NCBI GenBank assembly: GCA_035464115.1
Contig: DATHSN010000088.1
Location: forward strand, 1 to 30,016
DNA: 30,016 nt
Source: DATHSN01 sp035464115
GTDB taxonomy: Bacteria; Actinomycetota; Acidimicrobiia; Acidimicrobiales; SKKL01
Reading direction: 5' to 3'
Shown: in pieces, positions 14,593 to 21,198 of the stretch
Layout of the letters: each line of letters begins with the position of its first letter
Numbering within the stretch: position 1 is the stretch's first letter
Position numbers and translations under genes: made by a program
The notes under the pieces: model-generated
The model's database searches: none
What the model was told of the DNA's origin: nothing
What the model saw: only the letters and a program-made list of their open reading frames with translations

Positions 14593-15917
14593 GGCCCCTG
14601 GGCGCTCACGGCGGGAGCGGGTCCGAGCAGGCGCTCGACCGCGGGGGTGGTGAAGGTGCCGTGGGGGTCGAGCTCGGCGCGGGCGGCCTGGAACTCCGAC
14701 CAGCGCGGGTAGAGGGGCGCGAGCTCGGCGGCGCCGAGGGTGTGGAGCTTCCCCCAGTGCGGCCGACCTCCGAGGGGGAGCATCACGTCCTGCACCGCCC
14801 GGAACCACTCCTCGTGGGGCGTGCCCCGATAGGCGTGGACGGCGACGTAGCCGCGGGGTCCGCCGTGGGCGGTGGAGAGCGGGATGTCGTCGCCGGCGAC
14901 GGCGCGCACCTCGACCGGGAACGACATCGGCAGCCCGAGGCGCTCGTGGACCGCACGGGTGGCCCGCACCGCCTCGGCGAGGCGGTCGACGGGCACCGAC
15001 CACTCGCTCTCGACGAAGCGGACCCGACGGGGGCTGGCGAACACCCGGTCGCTGCGGTCGCTCCACTCCGAACGGCTGGTGGCACCGGCGACGACGCCGG
15101 CCAGCGTGGGCACCAGTCCGGGCGCGGCCCGGCCGAGCCGGCACAGCGCCCCGAACGCCACGTTCTCGACCAGGGTGCCCTCGACCCACTGGCGCGCCGC
15201 CGACCGGGGCGCGGCCGGCTCGCGGGAGCGCCGGTTGCGCTTGGTGAGGGCCGTGCCGGTGTGGGGGATCCAGAACAGCTCGAAGTGGTCGTTGGCCCCG
15301 AGGTGGTGGTCGAGCTCGGCGAGCACGTCGTCGAGGGGCTCGGGCTGCACCACCGCGTGCAGGGTGAACGCGGGGACCACCCGCACGGTGATCTCGACCA
15401 CGACCCCGAGGGCGCCGAGCGACGTGCGGCCCACGTCGAGCAGGTCGGGGCGCTCGGTGGGCGAGGCGGTGACGACCTCGCCGGCGGCGGTGACCAGGCG
15501 GAACCCCGCCACCATCGACGACAGGTTGCCGAAGCGCAGCCCGGTGCCGTGGGTGGAGGTGGCGGTGGCCCCGGCGAGCGACTGCACGTTGATGTCGCCC
15601 AGGTTCTCGAGGGCGAGCCCCCGCGCCGCCAGCTCGTCGCTCAGCGCGGCGAGGCTGATGCCGGCCTCGACGGTGGCGAGCCCCCGCTCGGCGTCGACCG
15701 CGAGCACCCGGTCGAGCGCCGACAGGTCGACGAGGTGGCCGTCGGTGGGCACGATCGGCGTGAACGAGTGGCCGGCGCCGACCACCCGGACGGTGCGACC
15801 ACCGGCGCGGGCCCGCTCGACGACGTCGACCACCCCCGCCACGTCGACCGGTCGCTCGAGGGCGTGCGGGAGGCACACCTGGTTGCCGGCCCAGTTGGTC
15901 CACGTCGTGCGCGCCAC
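14589..15917 (-). CDS. FAD-linked sugar-1,4-lactone oxidase family protein (ALO/GULO type)
   Basis: Members oxidise aldonolactones or sugar alcohols with FAD and O2 or another acceptor. The protein is 442 aa. The PCMH FAD domain has 'VVGAGHSFTPIV', where H50 is the usual site of covalent FAD, and 'GATATSTHGTGLRFG'. The ALO domain ends with the 'HWGK' motif (387-390), a variant of HWxK, and 'DPHGTF'. No signal peptide is visible. I chose the GTG at 15917 because TACGAT lies exactly six bases upstream. The next gene is an antiporter overlapping by 4 bp, an uncommon pairing. The substrate is unknown: arabinono-, gulono- or xylitol-type compounds are all possible. Confidence 0.87.
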   Translation of the reverse strand: MARTTWTNWAGNQVCLPHALERPVDVAGVVDVVERARAGGRTVRVVGAGHSFTPIVPTDGHLVDLSALDRVLAVDAERGLATVEAGISLAALSDELAARGLALENLGDINVQSLAGATATSTHGTGLRFGNLSSMVAGFRLVTAAGEVVTASPTERPDLLDVGRTSLGALGVVVEITVRVVPAFTLHAVVQPEPLDDVLAELDHHLGANDHFELFWIPHTGTALTKRNRRSREPAAPRSAARQWVEGTLVENVAFGALCRLGRAAPGLVPTLAGVVAGATSRSEWSDRSDRVFASPRRVRFVESEWSVPVDRLAEAVRATRAVHERLGLPMSFPVEVRAVAGDDIPLSTAHGGPRGYVAVHAYRGTPHEEWFRAVQDVMLPLGGRPHWGKLHTLGAAELAPLYPRWSEFQAARAELDPHGTFTTPAVERLLGPAPAVSAQGP

Positions 15918-15923
15918 CAACGG

Positions 15924-15949
15924 ATCGTACCGGTGGGGACCGAGGTCCC
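15924..15949 (-). promoter_or_regulatory. Leaderless promoter with operator-like palindrome, FAD oxidase-antiporter operon
   Basis: On the minus strand TACGAT (15929-15924) is followed by six bases and the GTG at 15917. Just upstream, 15936-15949 is a perfect 14-nt palindrome, GGGACCGAGGTCCC in the plus reading apart from its two central bases. It lies in the -10/-35 spacer, where a bound repressor would block RNA polymerase. It may also affect the divergent CoA-binding gene. Confidence 0.5.
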
Positions 15950-16021
15950 TACCGGGCCGGGCGCGGTGGCGCGACCGTGGACGCGAGCCACGGATCGAGC
16001 CACGCACCGAGGAGGCCGACC

Positions 16022-16492
16022 ATGCCCGACCGCGCCACCATCACCGAGTTCCTCGCCGACCGCGACATCGGCTTCGTGGGGGTGTCCCGCGACCCCAAGG
16101 GGTTCGGCAACGCCGTGTTCCGCGAGCTGCGCCAGCGGGGGTGGCGACCGGTCCCGGTGCACCCCGAGCTGGCCGAAGCCGAGGGTGTGCCCACCGTCGC
16201 CTCGGTGGCCGAGCTCCCCGACACCGTGCGCGGCGTGATCATCATGGTGGCGGCCGACGCCGCCGCCGGCGTGGTCGACGAGTGCGCCGCCCGCGGCATC
16301 GAGCGGGTGTGGCTCCACAAGGGCGCCGGCCCGAGCTCGGTGACCCCCGAGGCGGTCGCTCGGGCCCGCGAGGCCGGGATGATGGTGGTCGACGGCGCCT
16401 GCCCGCTCATGTGGGCCGAGCCCGTGGGTGGGATCCACAAGCTGCACCGGTTCTTCGCCAAGCGCCGGATCCCGGTGACCGCCGCCGCCTGA
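16022..16492 (+). CDS. CoA-binding domain protein (YccU-like)
   Basis: A 156-aa Rossmann protein of the succinyl-CoA-synthetase-like CoA-binding family; the role is unknown. 'GFVGVSRDPKGFGNAVFREL' is the nucleotide/CoA loop, followed by 'VPVHPELAEAEGVPTVASV', 'HKGAG' and C-terminal 'VVDGACPLMWAEP'. The ATG at 16022 has GAGGAGG 7 nt upstream; an in-frame GTG or ATG further up is not needed. It is divergent from the FAD oxidase and convergent with the GNAT gene, whose stop abuts its own in the shared hexamer TGATCA. Confidence 0.85.
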   Translation: MPDRATITEFLADRDIGFVGVSRDPKGFGNAVFRELRQRGWRPVPVHPELAEAEGVPTVASVAELPDTVRGVIIMVAADAAAGVVDECAARGIERVWLHKGAGPSSVTPEAVARAREAGMMVVDGACPLMWAEPVGGIHKLHRFFAKRRIPVTAAA

Positions 16493-17101
16493 TCAGCCCC
16501 GAGGCTCGCGCCACATCCCGGTGAGCAACGGCCCGCCGTCGGGCAGGGCCGCCTCCCACGTCGGTTCGAACCCGAGGCGCCCGTAGAACCCGAGGTTCCG
16601 CGGGTTCGACGACTCGAGGTAGGCGGGCAGCCCGTCGGCGTCGCAGCGGTCGAGCACCGGCGCCATCGCCGCCGCGCCCGCGCCCCGCCCCCGCTCGGTC
16701 GCGCCCAGCGCCAGCAGGTAGAAGTGCGCACGGTCGTGGGGGTGACGGGCGCCGGTGAGCTCGCCGAGCGCGCCGAGCCGCTCGAGCGCCTCCGGCCCGA
16801 CGAGACCGCCGAGGGCGTCGAGCAGGTCCTCGATGGCGGCGTCGTCGAACATGTCGACGTCGGGCGGCGACCAGACCGCAGCACCCAGGACCGCGCCGTC
16901 GTCGGCCACGAGGTAGGTGTGTCCCCGGCGCAGGCCGGCCCGCGTGGCCGGCGCGAAGAACCCGCCGGCGCCGCAGCGCACCACCTCGGCAGGGTCGTCG
17001 GTGCCGACCACCCACCGGATCATCGGGTCGTCGACGAAGGCGCGGGCGAGCGCGTCGGTGACGGCCGGCAGGTCGGCGGCGAGGGCCAAGCGGCAGCGCA
17101 T
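16493..17101 (-). CDS. GNAT-family N-acetyltransferase
   Basis: Transfers an acetyl group from acetyl-CoA to an amine; the substrate is unknown. The protein is 202 aa. Motif A is 'LLALGATERGRGAGAAAM' with the pyrophosphate loop R-G-x-G-x-G at about 137-142. Motif B is 'YLESSNPRNLGFYGRLGFEP', the usual C-terminal strand and helix. The subfamily resembles actinobacterial GNATs that begin 'RxALAADLPAV'. TAGCGT lies exactly six bases before the ATG, so it is probably leaderless and separate from etfBA, from which it is split by a terminator. Confidence 0.88.
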   Translation of the reverse strand: MRCRLALAADLPAVTDALARAFVDDPMIRWVVGTDDPAEVVRCGAGGFFAPATRAGLRRGHTYLVADDGAVLGAAVWSPPDVDMFDDAAIEDLLDALGGLVGPEALERLGALGELTGARHPHDRAHFYLLALGATERGRGAGAAAMAPVLDRCDADGLPAYLESSNPRNLGFYGRLGFEPTWEAALPDGGPLLTGMWREPRG

Positions 17102-17107
17102 GGGCCG

Positions 17108-17113
17108 ACGCTA
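17108..17113 (-). promoter_or_regulatory. Leaderless -10 box of the GNAT gene
   Basis: On the minus strand TAGCGT is followed by six bases and the ATG at 17101. It lies after the etfA terminator, so the GNAT gene has its own start. Confidence 0.6.
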
Positions 17114-17142
17114 GGCGGTCGGGCGACGGACGGGACGCGGCA

Positions 17143-17169
17143 GGGCCCCGGCGCCGAGCGCCGGGGCCC
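17143..17169 (-). terminator. Strong hairpin terminator of etfB-etfA
   Basis: A perfect 12-bp stem (GGGCCCCGGCGC with GCGCCGGGGCCC) has a CGA loop and starts 20 nt after the etfA stop. There is no T-tract. Confidence 0.75.
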
Positions 17170-17189
17170 CGAACCGGACGAGGGGTGGC

Positions 17190-18161
17190 TCAGCCTCGGG
17201 CCTGGAGGGCCTCGATGAGCTTGGGGACCACCTTGTGCACGTCGCCGACGATGCCGAGGTCGGCGATCGAGAAGATCGGGGCCTCGGGATCCTTGTTGAT
17301 GGCGATGATGTTCTTCGAGCCCTTCATGCCCACCATGTGCTGGGTGGCGCCCGAGATGCCCGCGGCGATGTAGACGTTGGGCTTGACGACCTTGCCGGTC
17401 TGGCCGACCTGGTACGAGTAGGGCACCCAGCCGGCGTCGACGATGGCTCGCGACGCCCCGGGGGCGGCCTTCAGCAGCTTGGCCAGCTGCTCGACCATCT
17501 CGAACTTGTCGGCCTCGCCGAGGCCACGGCCACCGGCGACGACGATGGCGGCCTCGTCGAGCTTGGGACCCGACGACTCCTCGACGTGGCGGTTCGTGAC
17601 CCGAACGGCGCCGGCGGCGCCGGTGTCGGGGACGGCGAGGGCGGCGACCTCGGCTGCGCCACCGCCGGACTCCTCGGCGGCGAACGACTTGGGCCGCACC
17701 ATCACGATGCCGGGACCCGAGCCGGTGAACTTGGTCTTGACCAACGTGGAGCCACCGAAGATCGGCTCGGTGCCGACCGCGGCGTCGCCGTCGACCTCGA
17801 GGTCGACGATGTTGGTGATGACCGAGACGCCCAGCTTGGCCGAGAGCCGCCCGGCGACATCGCGTCCGTCGTAGGTGGTGCCGATCATGATCAGGTCGGG
17901 GGCGTCGCCGCCCTCGATGGCGGCGGCCATGGCGGCGGCGACGGGGACGCCGGGCAGCGCCCCGCCCAGGTCGCCGGTGGCGCGCACCGTGGTGGCCCCG
18001 TGGGCGCCGAGGGTGCCGGCGATGGCGTCGGCGTCGGCGCCGCCGTAGACGCACTCGACCGTGCCTGCGAGCTCGCGGGCCTTGGCCAGCATCTCGAGGG
18101 TGATCGTGGCGACCTTGCCCTCGCTGGCTTCGGCGAGGACCCAGATTCGTGACAGTGCCAT
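17190..18161 (-). CDS. etfA: Electron transfer flavoprotein alpha subunit
   Basis: With EtfB it forms the FAD-containing carrier that takes electrons from acyl-CoA dehydrogenases and passes them to the respiratory chain through an Etf dehydrogenase. The protein is 323 aa. The N-terminal domain ends near 185. The C-terminal FAD domain shows 'VVAGGRGLGEADKFE', 'SYQVGQTGKVVKPNVYIA' and the signature 'GISGATQHMVGMKGSKNI', then 'INKDPEAPIFSIADLGIVGD'. I chose the ATG at 18161 because AGGAGG lies 7 nt upstream; the ATG at 18167 is too close to it. That ribosome site overlaps the etfB stop region, which fits coupled expression. Confidence 0.96.
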   Translation of the reverse strand: MALSRIWVLAEASEGKVATITLEMLAKARELAGTVECVYGGADADAIAGTLGAHGATTVRATGDLGGALPGVPVAAAMAAAIEGGDAPDLIMIGTTYDGRDVAGRLSAKLGVSVITNIVDLEVDGDAAVGTEPIFGGSTLVKTKFTGSGPGIVMVRPKSFAAEESGGGAAEVAALAVPDTGAAGAVRVTNRHVEESSGPKLDEAAIVVAGGRGLGEADKFEMVEQLAKLLKAAPGASRAIVDAGWVPYSYQVGQTGKVVKPNVYIAAGISGATQHMVGMKGSKNIIAINKDPEAPIFSIADLGIVGDVHKVVPKLIEALQARG

Positions 18162-18172
18162 GTCCATCCCTC

Positions 18173-18952
18173 CTAGAGGACCTTGAGATCGTCGAGGAAG
18201 GCGACGATCTTCTGGTAGGTCTCGCCGTCGTCCTCGATGATCTCGCCGGCCTCGCGGGTGGGGGCGGCGGTCACCTCGATGATCTCCTGGCCCCCACCGG
18301 CCCACCCGACCGACCCGGCATCGATGCCGAGGTCGGCGAGGGTCTTGGTGGCGACCGGCTTGCTCTTGGCCGCCATGATCCCCTTGAAGGAGGGGTAGCG
18401 GGGCTCGACCACACCGGCGGTCACCGAGACCAGCGCGGGGAGCGAGCACTCGACCTCGTCGTAGCCGAGCTCGGTCTGGCGCTGCACCTTGACGGTGCCG
18501 TCGACCACCTCGACGGTCTTGGCGAAGGTGATCGACGGTAGGTCGAGCAGCCCGGCGATCTGCTGGGGCACGGTGCCGGTGTAGCCGTCGGACGACTCGG
18601 TGGCGGTGAGCACCAGGTCGGCGCCGGCCTCGCGGATCACGGCGGCCAACACCCGGGCGGTGCCGAGCGCATCGGTGCCCTGCAGCGCCGGATCGGACAC
18701 CAGCGTGGCCGAGGCGGCGCCCATGGCGAGCGCGGTGCGGAGCCCCGCCACCTCACCGTTGGGCGCCATGGACACGAGGGTGACCTCGCCTCCGCCGGCG
18801 GCGTCGACGAGCTGCAGCGCCATCTCGACACCGAACGAATCGGACTCGTCGAGGATGAGCTTGCCATCGCGCTTGAGGGTCTTGGTCTGGGGATCCAGCG
18901 CACCCGGGTCGGCCGGGTCCGGGATCTGCTTGACGCAGACGACGACGTTCAT
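18173..18952 (-). CDS. etfB: Electron transfer flavoprotein beta subunit
   Basis: The AMP-binding partner of EtfA, 259 aa, typical length. It begins 'MNVVVCVKQIPDP', has 'LDESDSFGVEMALQLVD', 'ESSDGYTGTVPQQIAGLL', and the signature region 'GYDEVECSLPALVSVTAGV' followed by 'PRYPSFKGIMAAKSKPV'. It is first in a two-gene operon with etfA. Its upstream region shows no clear Shine-Dalgarno or -10. The acyl-CoA dehydrogenase in this window is a plausible electron donor, though Etf serves many. Confidence 0.96.
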   Translation of the reverse strand: MNVVVCVKQIPDPADPGALDPQTKTLKRDGKLILDESDSFGVEMALQLVDAAGGGEVTLVSMAPNGEVAGLRTALAMGAASATLVSDPALQGTDALGTARVLAAVIREAGADLVLTATESSDGYTGTVPQQIAGLLDLPSITFAKTVEVVDGTVKVQRQTELGYDEVECSLPALVSVTAGVVEPRYPSFKGIMAAKSKPVATKTLADLGIDAGSVGWAGGGQEIIEVTAAPTREAGEIIEDDGETYQKIVAFLDDLKVL

Positions 18953-19008
18953 GGACCAGATGCTGCCGCGGCGCCGGGCACCCGGCCAAATCCGAGGCCG
19001 TCGGGGGG

Positions 19009-19014
19009 TAGCGT
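19009..19014 (+). promoter_or_regulatory. Possible -10 box of the lipid kinase gene
   Basis: TAGCGT would start transcription near 19021 and give a leader of about 27 nt holding GGGAGGG. The -35 is weak. Confidence 0.4.
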
Positions 19015-19047
19015 CATCGGGTCGCCGCCGGCCCGGGAGGGACCGCC

Positions 19048-19986
19048 CTGAAGCTGCTCCTGCTCGTCAACTCGTCGGCGTCGTCGGTCACCGCCCGCAG
19101 TCGGGTGGTGATCCAGAAGGCGTTGTCGGCCGACCACGACGTCGAGCTGGCCGAGACCAGCCGCCGCGGTCACGCCAGCCGCCTGGCCCAGGGCGCGGCG
19201 GCCGCGGGCACCGACGTGGTGGTGGTCCTCGGCGGCGACGGCACCTTGAACGAGGCCGCCAACGGACTGGCCGGCACCGACACCGCGCTCGCCGCGCTGC
19301 CGGGCGGCTCCACCAACGTGTTCGCCCGCACCATCGGGCTGCCCAACGACCCCATCGAGGCCACCGGCGCCCTGCTCGACGCGTTGGCGCGCGACCACAT
19401 CGTGCGCGTCGGCCTCGGCGCGGTGAACGACCGCTACTTCTTGTTCCACGTCGGGCTGGGCTACGACGCCGCGGTCGTCGAGCAGGTCGAGAAGCGCGCC
19501 GAGCTCAAGCGCTGGGCGGGGCACCCGCTGTTCGTGTGGAGCGCCCTCGACACGTGGGCCCGCCACTACGACCGCAGCCGACCGCGGTTCTCGGTGCACT
19601 TCCCCGACGGGTCGGTGGTCGACGACGGCTACTTCGCCATCTGCATGAACACCGACCCCTACATCTTCCTCGGGAACCGTCCGCTGCACCTGGCGCCCGA
19701 GGCCACCCTCGACCGCGGCCTGGCCGTGGTGACCCTGCGGTCGCTGCGCCTGAGCCGGGTCGTGCCCCAGATCGTGCGGGCCCTCGCCAGCGACCACGGG
19801 GTGCGCGCCGGGCGCTGGATCGACCGGCGCGGCGACCTGTCGCGGGTGGTGGTGCGCGGCCACGGACCGTTCCCCTACCAGGTCGACGGCGACCACCTCG
19901 GCGACACCACCGAGCTCGACCTGCGCCACCACCCCGAGATCCTGCGGCTGGTGCTCCCCGGGGCCGACCCCGGTCGTCGCACCTAG
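19048..19986 (+). CDS. Diacylglycerol kinase-like lipid kinase (DagK/YegS family), apparent CTG start
   Basis: Phosphorylates diacylglycerol or a related lipid with ATP at the inner face of the membrane. The length is 312 aa from the CTG. The catalytic loop is 'VVLGGDGTLNEAANGL' (GGDGT at 62-66), with 'LPGGSTNVFARTIGLP' (PGGSTN at 85-90) as the second nucleotide motif. The conserved first strand 'LLLLVNSSAS' lies upstream of the first GTG (19105). No ATG, GTG or TTG is in frame between the stop at 19009 and 19048, but a CTG at 19048 has GGGAGGG 6 nt before it. A GTG start would delete the first strand of the fold. Its stop shares CTAG with the convergent phosphodiesterase gene. Confidence 0.85.
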   Translation: MKLLLLVNSSASSVTARSRVVIQKALSADHDVELAETSRRGHASRLAQGAAAAGTDVVVVLGGDGTLNEAANGLAGTDTALAALPGGSTNVFARTIGLPNDPIEATGALLDALARDHIVRVGLGAVNDRYFLFHVGLGYDAAVVEQVEKRAELKRWAGHPLFVWSALDTWARHYDRSRPRFSVHFPDGSVVDDGYFAICMNTDPYIFLGNRPLHLAPEATLDRGLAVVTLRSLRLSRVVPQIVRALASDHGVRAGRWIDRRGDLSRVVVRGHGPFPYQVDGDHLGDTTELDLRHHPEILRLVLPGADPGRRT

Positions 19987-20684
19987 TCGGCGCCGACGGC
20001 CCCCCGGTCGACCACCGTGCGGGCCACGTCGACGCGGTTGGTGACCACGCCGTCGACGCCGAGCGCCACCAGCTCGGCGATGCGGACGGGGTCGTCGACG
20101 GTCCACACGTTGACGAACAGCCCGGCGTCGTGGGCCCGCGCCACGAACGCCTCGTCGACGAGCGAGGCGTGGGGGTGGATGCCGGCGTGGCCGGCCTCGG
20201 CGACCCGGGCCACGGTGGCGGCCGGGTCGAGGGCCTGGAAGATCAACCAGGCGGTGGGGACCGACGCGTCGAGCGCCCGGACCCGGTCGATGGTGCCGAA
20301 GTGGAACGACGACACCACCACCCCGCCGGCCGGGCGGTGCTCGGCGAGCACGGCGACCACCGCGTCGGCGAGGCGGAGCTCGGGGTCGAAGTCGACGTCG
20401 GCGGGCCAGTTCTTGATCTCGACGTTGACGCCCAGCGGGTGGCAGGCGTCGAGCGCGCCGAGCAGGTGCGGGACGTCGGGTGGCAGCGCCTCGGCGAGCA
20501 GCTCCACGAGGTCGCGGCCGTCGGCCAGGTGGGCGTCGTGGTGGACCGCGAGGGCGTGGTCGGCGGTGCGGCGCACGTCGAGCTCCACCCAGTCGGCGCC
20601 GAGCTCGCGGGCGCCGACGAACGCCGCCACCGTGTTCTCGGGGTGGTGGGCGCTCGCGCCACGATGAGCGATGACGAGGGTCAT
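19983..20684 (-). CDS. Glycerophosphodiester phosphodiesterase family protein
   Basis: Hydrolyses glycerophosphodiesters to glycerol-3-phosphate and an alcohol. The protein is 233 aa with no signal peptide, so probably cytoplasmic (UgpQ-like). The TIM-barrel metal and catalytic residues are visible: 'AHRGAS' (H7, R8), 'PENT' (E17), 'VELDVRRTADHALAVHHD' (E34, D36, H49), later 'NVEIKN' and 'VNVWTVDD'. AGGAGG lies about 6 nt before the ATG, which fixes the start. It is convergent with the lipid kinase, so both adjacent genes act on membrane glycerolipid parts. Confidence 0.92.
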   Translation of the reverse strand: MTLVIAHRGASAHHPENTVAAFVGARELGADWVELDVRRTADHALAVHHDAHLADGRDLVELLAEALPPDVPHLLGALDACHPLGVNVEIKNWPADVDFDPELRLADAVVAVLAEHRPAGGVVVSSFHFGTIDRVRALDASVPTAWLIFQALDPAATVARVAEAGHAGIHPHASLVDEAFVARAHDAGLFVNVWTVDDPVRIAELVALGVDGVVTNRVDVARTVVDRGAVGAD

Positions 20685-20772
20685 CGAGAACCTCCTGTCG
20701 TACCCTTGTGCGTTGAGGGATCGACCAGTACGGTGGCCGGGTCCCAGCCGCACGCCCGTTCGGGCGGCGGCA

Positions 20773-20788
20773 TGTGAAGAAACTCACG
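20773..20788 (+). promoter_or_regulatory. CRP/cAMP-receptor-type site upstream of whiB1
   Basis: TGTGA-AGAAAC-TCACG matches the CRP consensus TGTGA-N6-TCACA at all but the last base. It is centred about 51 bp before the whiB1 GTG. A weak -10 (CACGAT at 20812-20817) would place it near -43. In Mycobacterium tuberculosis the whiB1 promoter is bound by CRP, so conservation of the site is plausible. Confidence 0.6.
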
Positions 20789-20806
20789 ATCGGCTGAGCC
20801 GATCGT
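20786..20806. repeat. 9-bp inverted repeat in the whiB1 upstream region
   Basis: ACGATCGGC and GCCGATCGT are perfect inverted copies around TGA. The left arm overlaps the end of the CRP-like site, and TCACGATCG is repeated directly at 20784 and 20811. It could be an operator or a hairpin in the leader. Confidence 0.6.
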
Positions 20807-20831
20807 CCTGTCACGATCGCGTGGAGGTGTC

Positions 20832-21140
20832 GTGGCCCTGATGTCGAGCGAGCCTGTGTCCCTGTCGGCGAACCCCGACGATTGGAGGAGGCTCGCCGCG
20901 TGCCGTGACACCGACCCCGACCTGTTCTTCCCCGTCGGCACCACCGGTCCGGCGATCGACCAGATCGAGAGCGCCAAGGCGGTGTGTCGCTCGTGCGAGG
21001 CCCAGGCCCCGTGCCTCGAGTTCGCGCTGTCGACCAACCAGGACTCGGGCGTCTGGGGCGGCACCTCCGAGGAGGAGCGCCGCAAGCTGCGCCGCCAGTG
21101 GCTGGCCCGGCGCCGCCAGCAGGCCGCCTCGGCCTCGTAG
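20832..21140 (+). CDS. whiB1: WhiB-family Fe-S transcription factor, WhiB1/WblE type
   Basis: WhiB proteins hold an NO- and O2-responsive 4Fe-4S cluster and bind the principal sigma factor to control transcription; WhiB1 is essential in mycobacteria. The protein is 102 aa. Cluster ligands are C24, C52, C55 and C61 ('ACRDTDP', 'CRSCEAQAPC'). 'DLFFPVGTTGPAIDQI' and the 'GVWGG' turn (73-77) before 'TSEEERRKLRRQ' identify the WhiB1/WblE branch. The basic tail 'RRQWLARRRQQ' is the DNA-binding part. The GTG at 20832 has GGAGG 4 nt upstream; an ATG at 20841 is possible but its spacing is 13. Convergence with pdtaS reproduces the mycobacterial whiB1-pdtaS arrangement. Confidence 0.93.
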   Translation: MALMSSEPVSLSANPDDWRRLAACRDTDPDLFFPVGTTGPAIDQIESAKAVCRSCEAQAPCLEFALSTNQDSGVWGGTSEEERRKLRRQWLARRRQQAASAS

Positions 21141-21157
21141 CCGCCACCCATCTCGCT

Positions 21158-21183
21158 CACGGCCCCCCGCACGGGGGGCCGTG
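21158..21183. terminator. Bidirectional hairpin between whiB1 and pdtaS
   Basis: A perfect 12-bp inverted repeat (CACGGCCCCCCG / CGGGGGGCCGTG) sits 17 nt after whiB1 and 15 nt after pdtaS, which converge on it. Confidence 0.75.
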
Positions 21184-21198
21184 GCGCGTCGGTGGCGC

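Noticed and set aside
18600..20777. Long plus-strand open frame over etfB, the lipid kinase and the phosphodiesterase
   Set aside because: Low-complexity Arg/Pro/Gly sequence and conflicts with three firm genes.
20786..20821. CGATCG cores as HIP1-like repeats
   Set aside because: Only three copies in one promoter and none elsewhere noticed; more simply an operator or hairpin.
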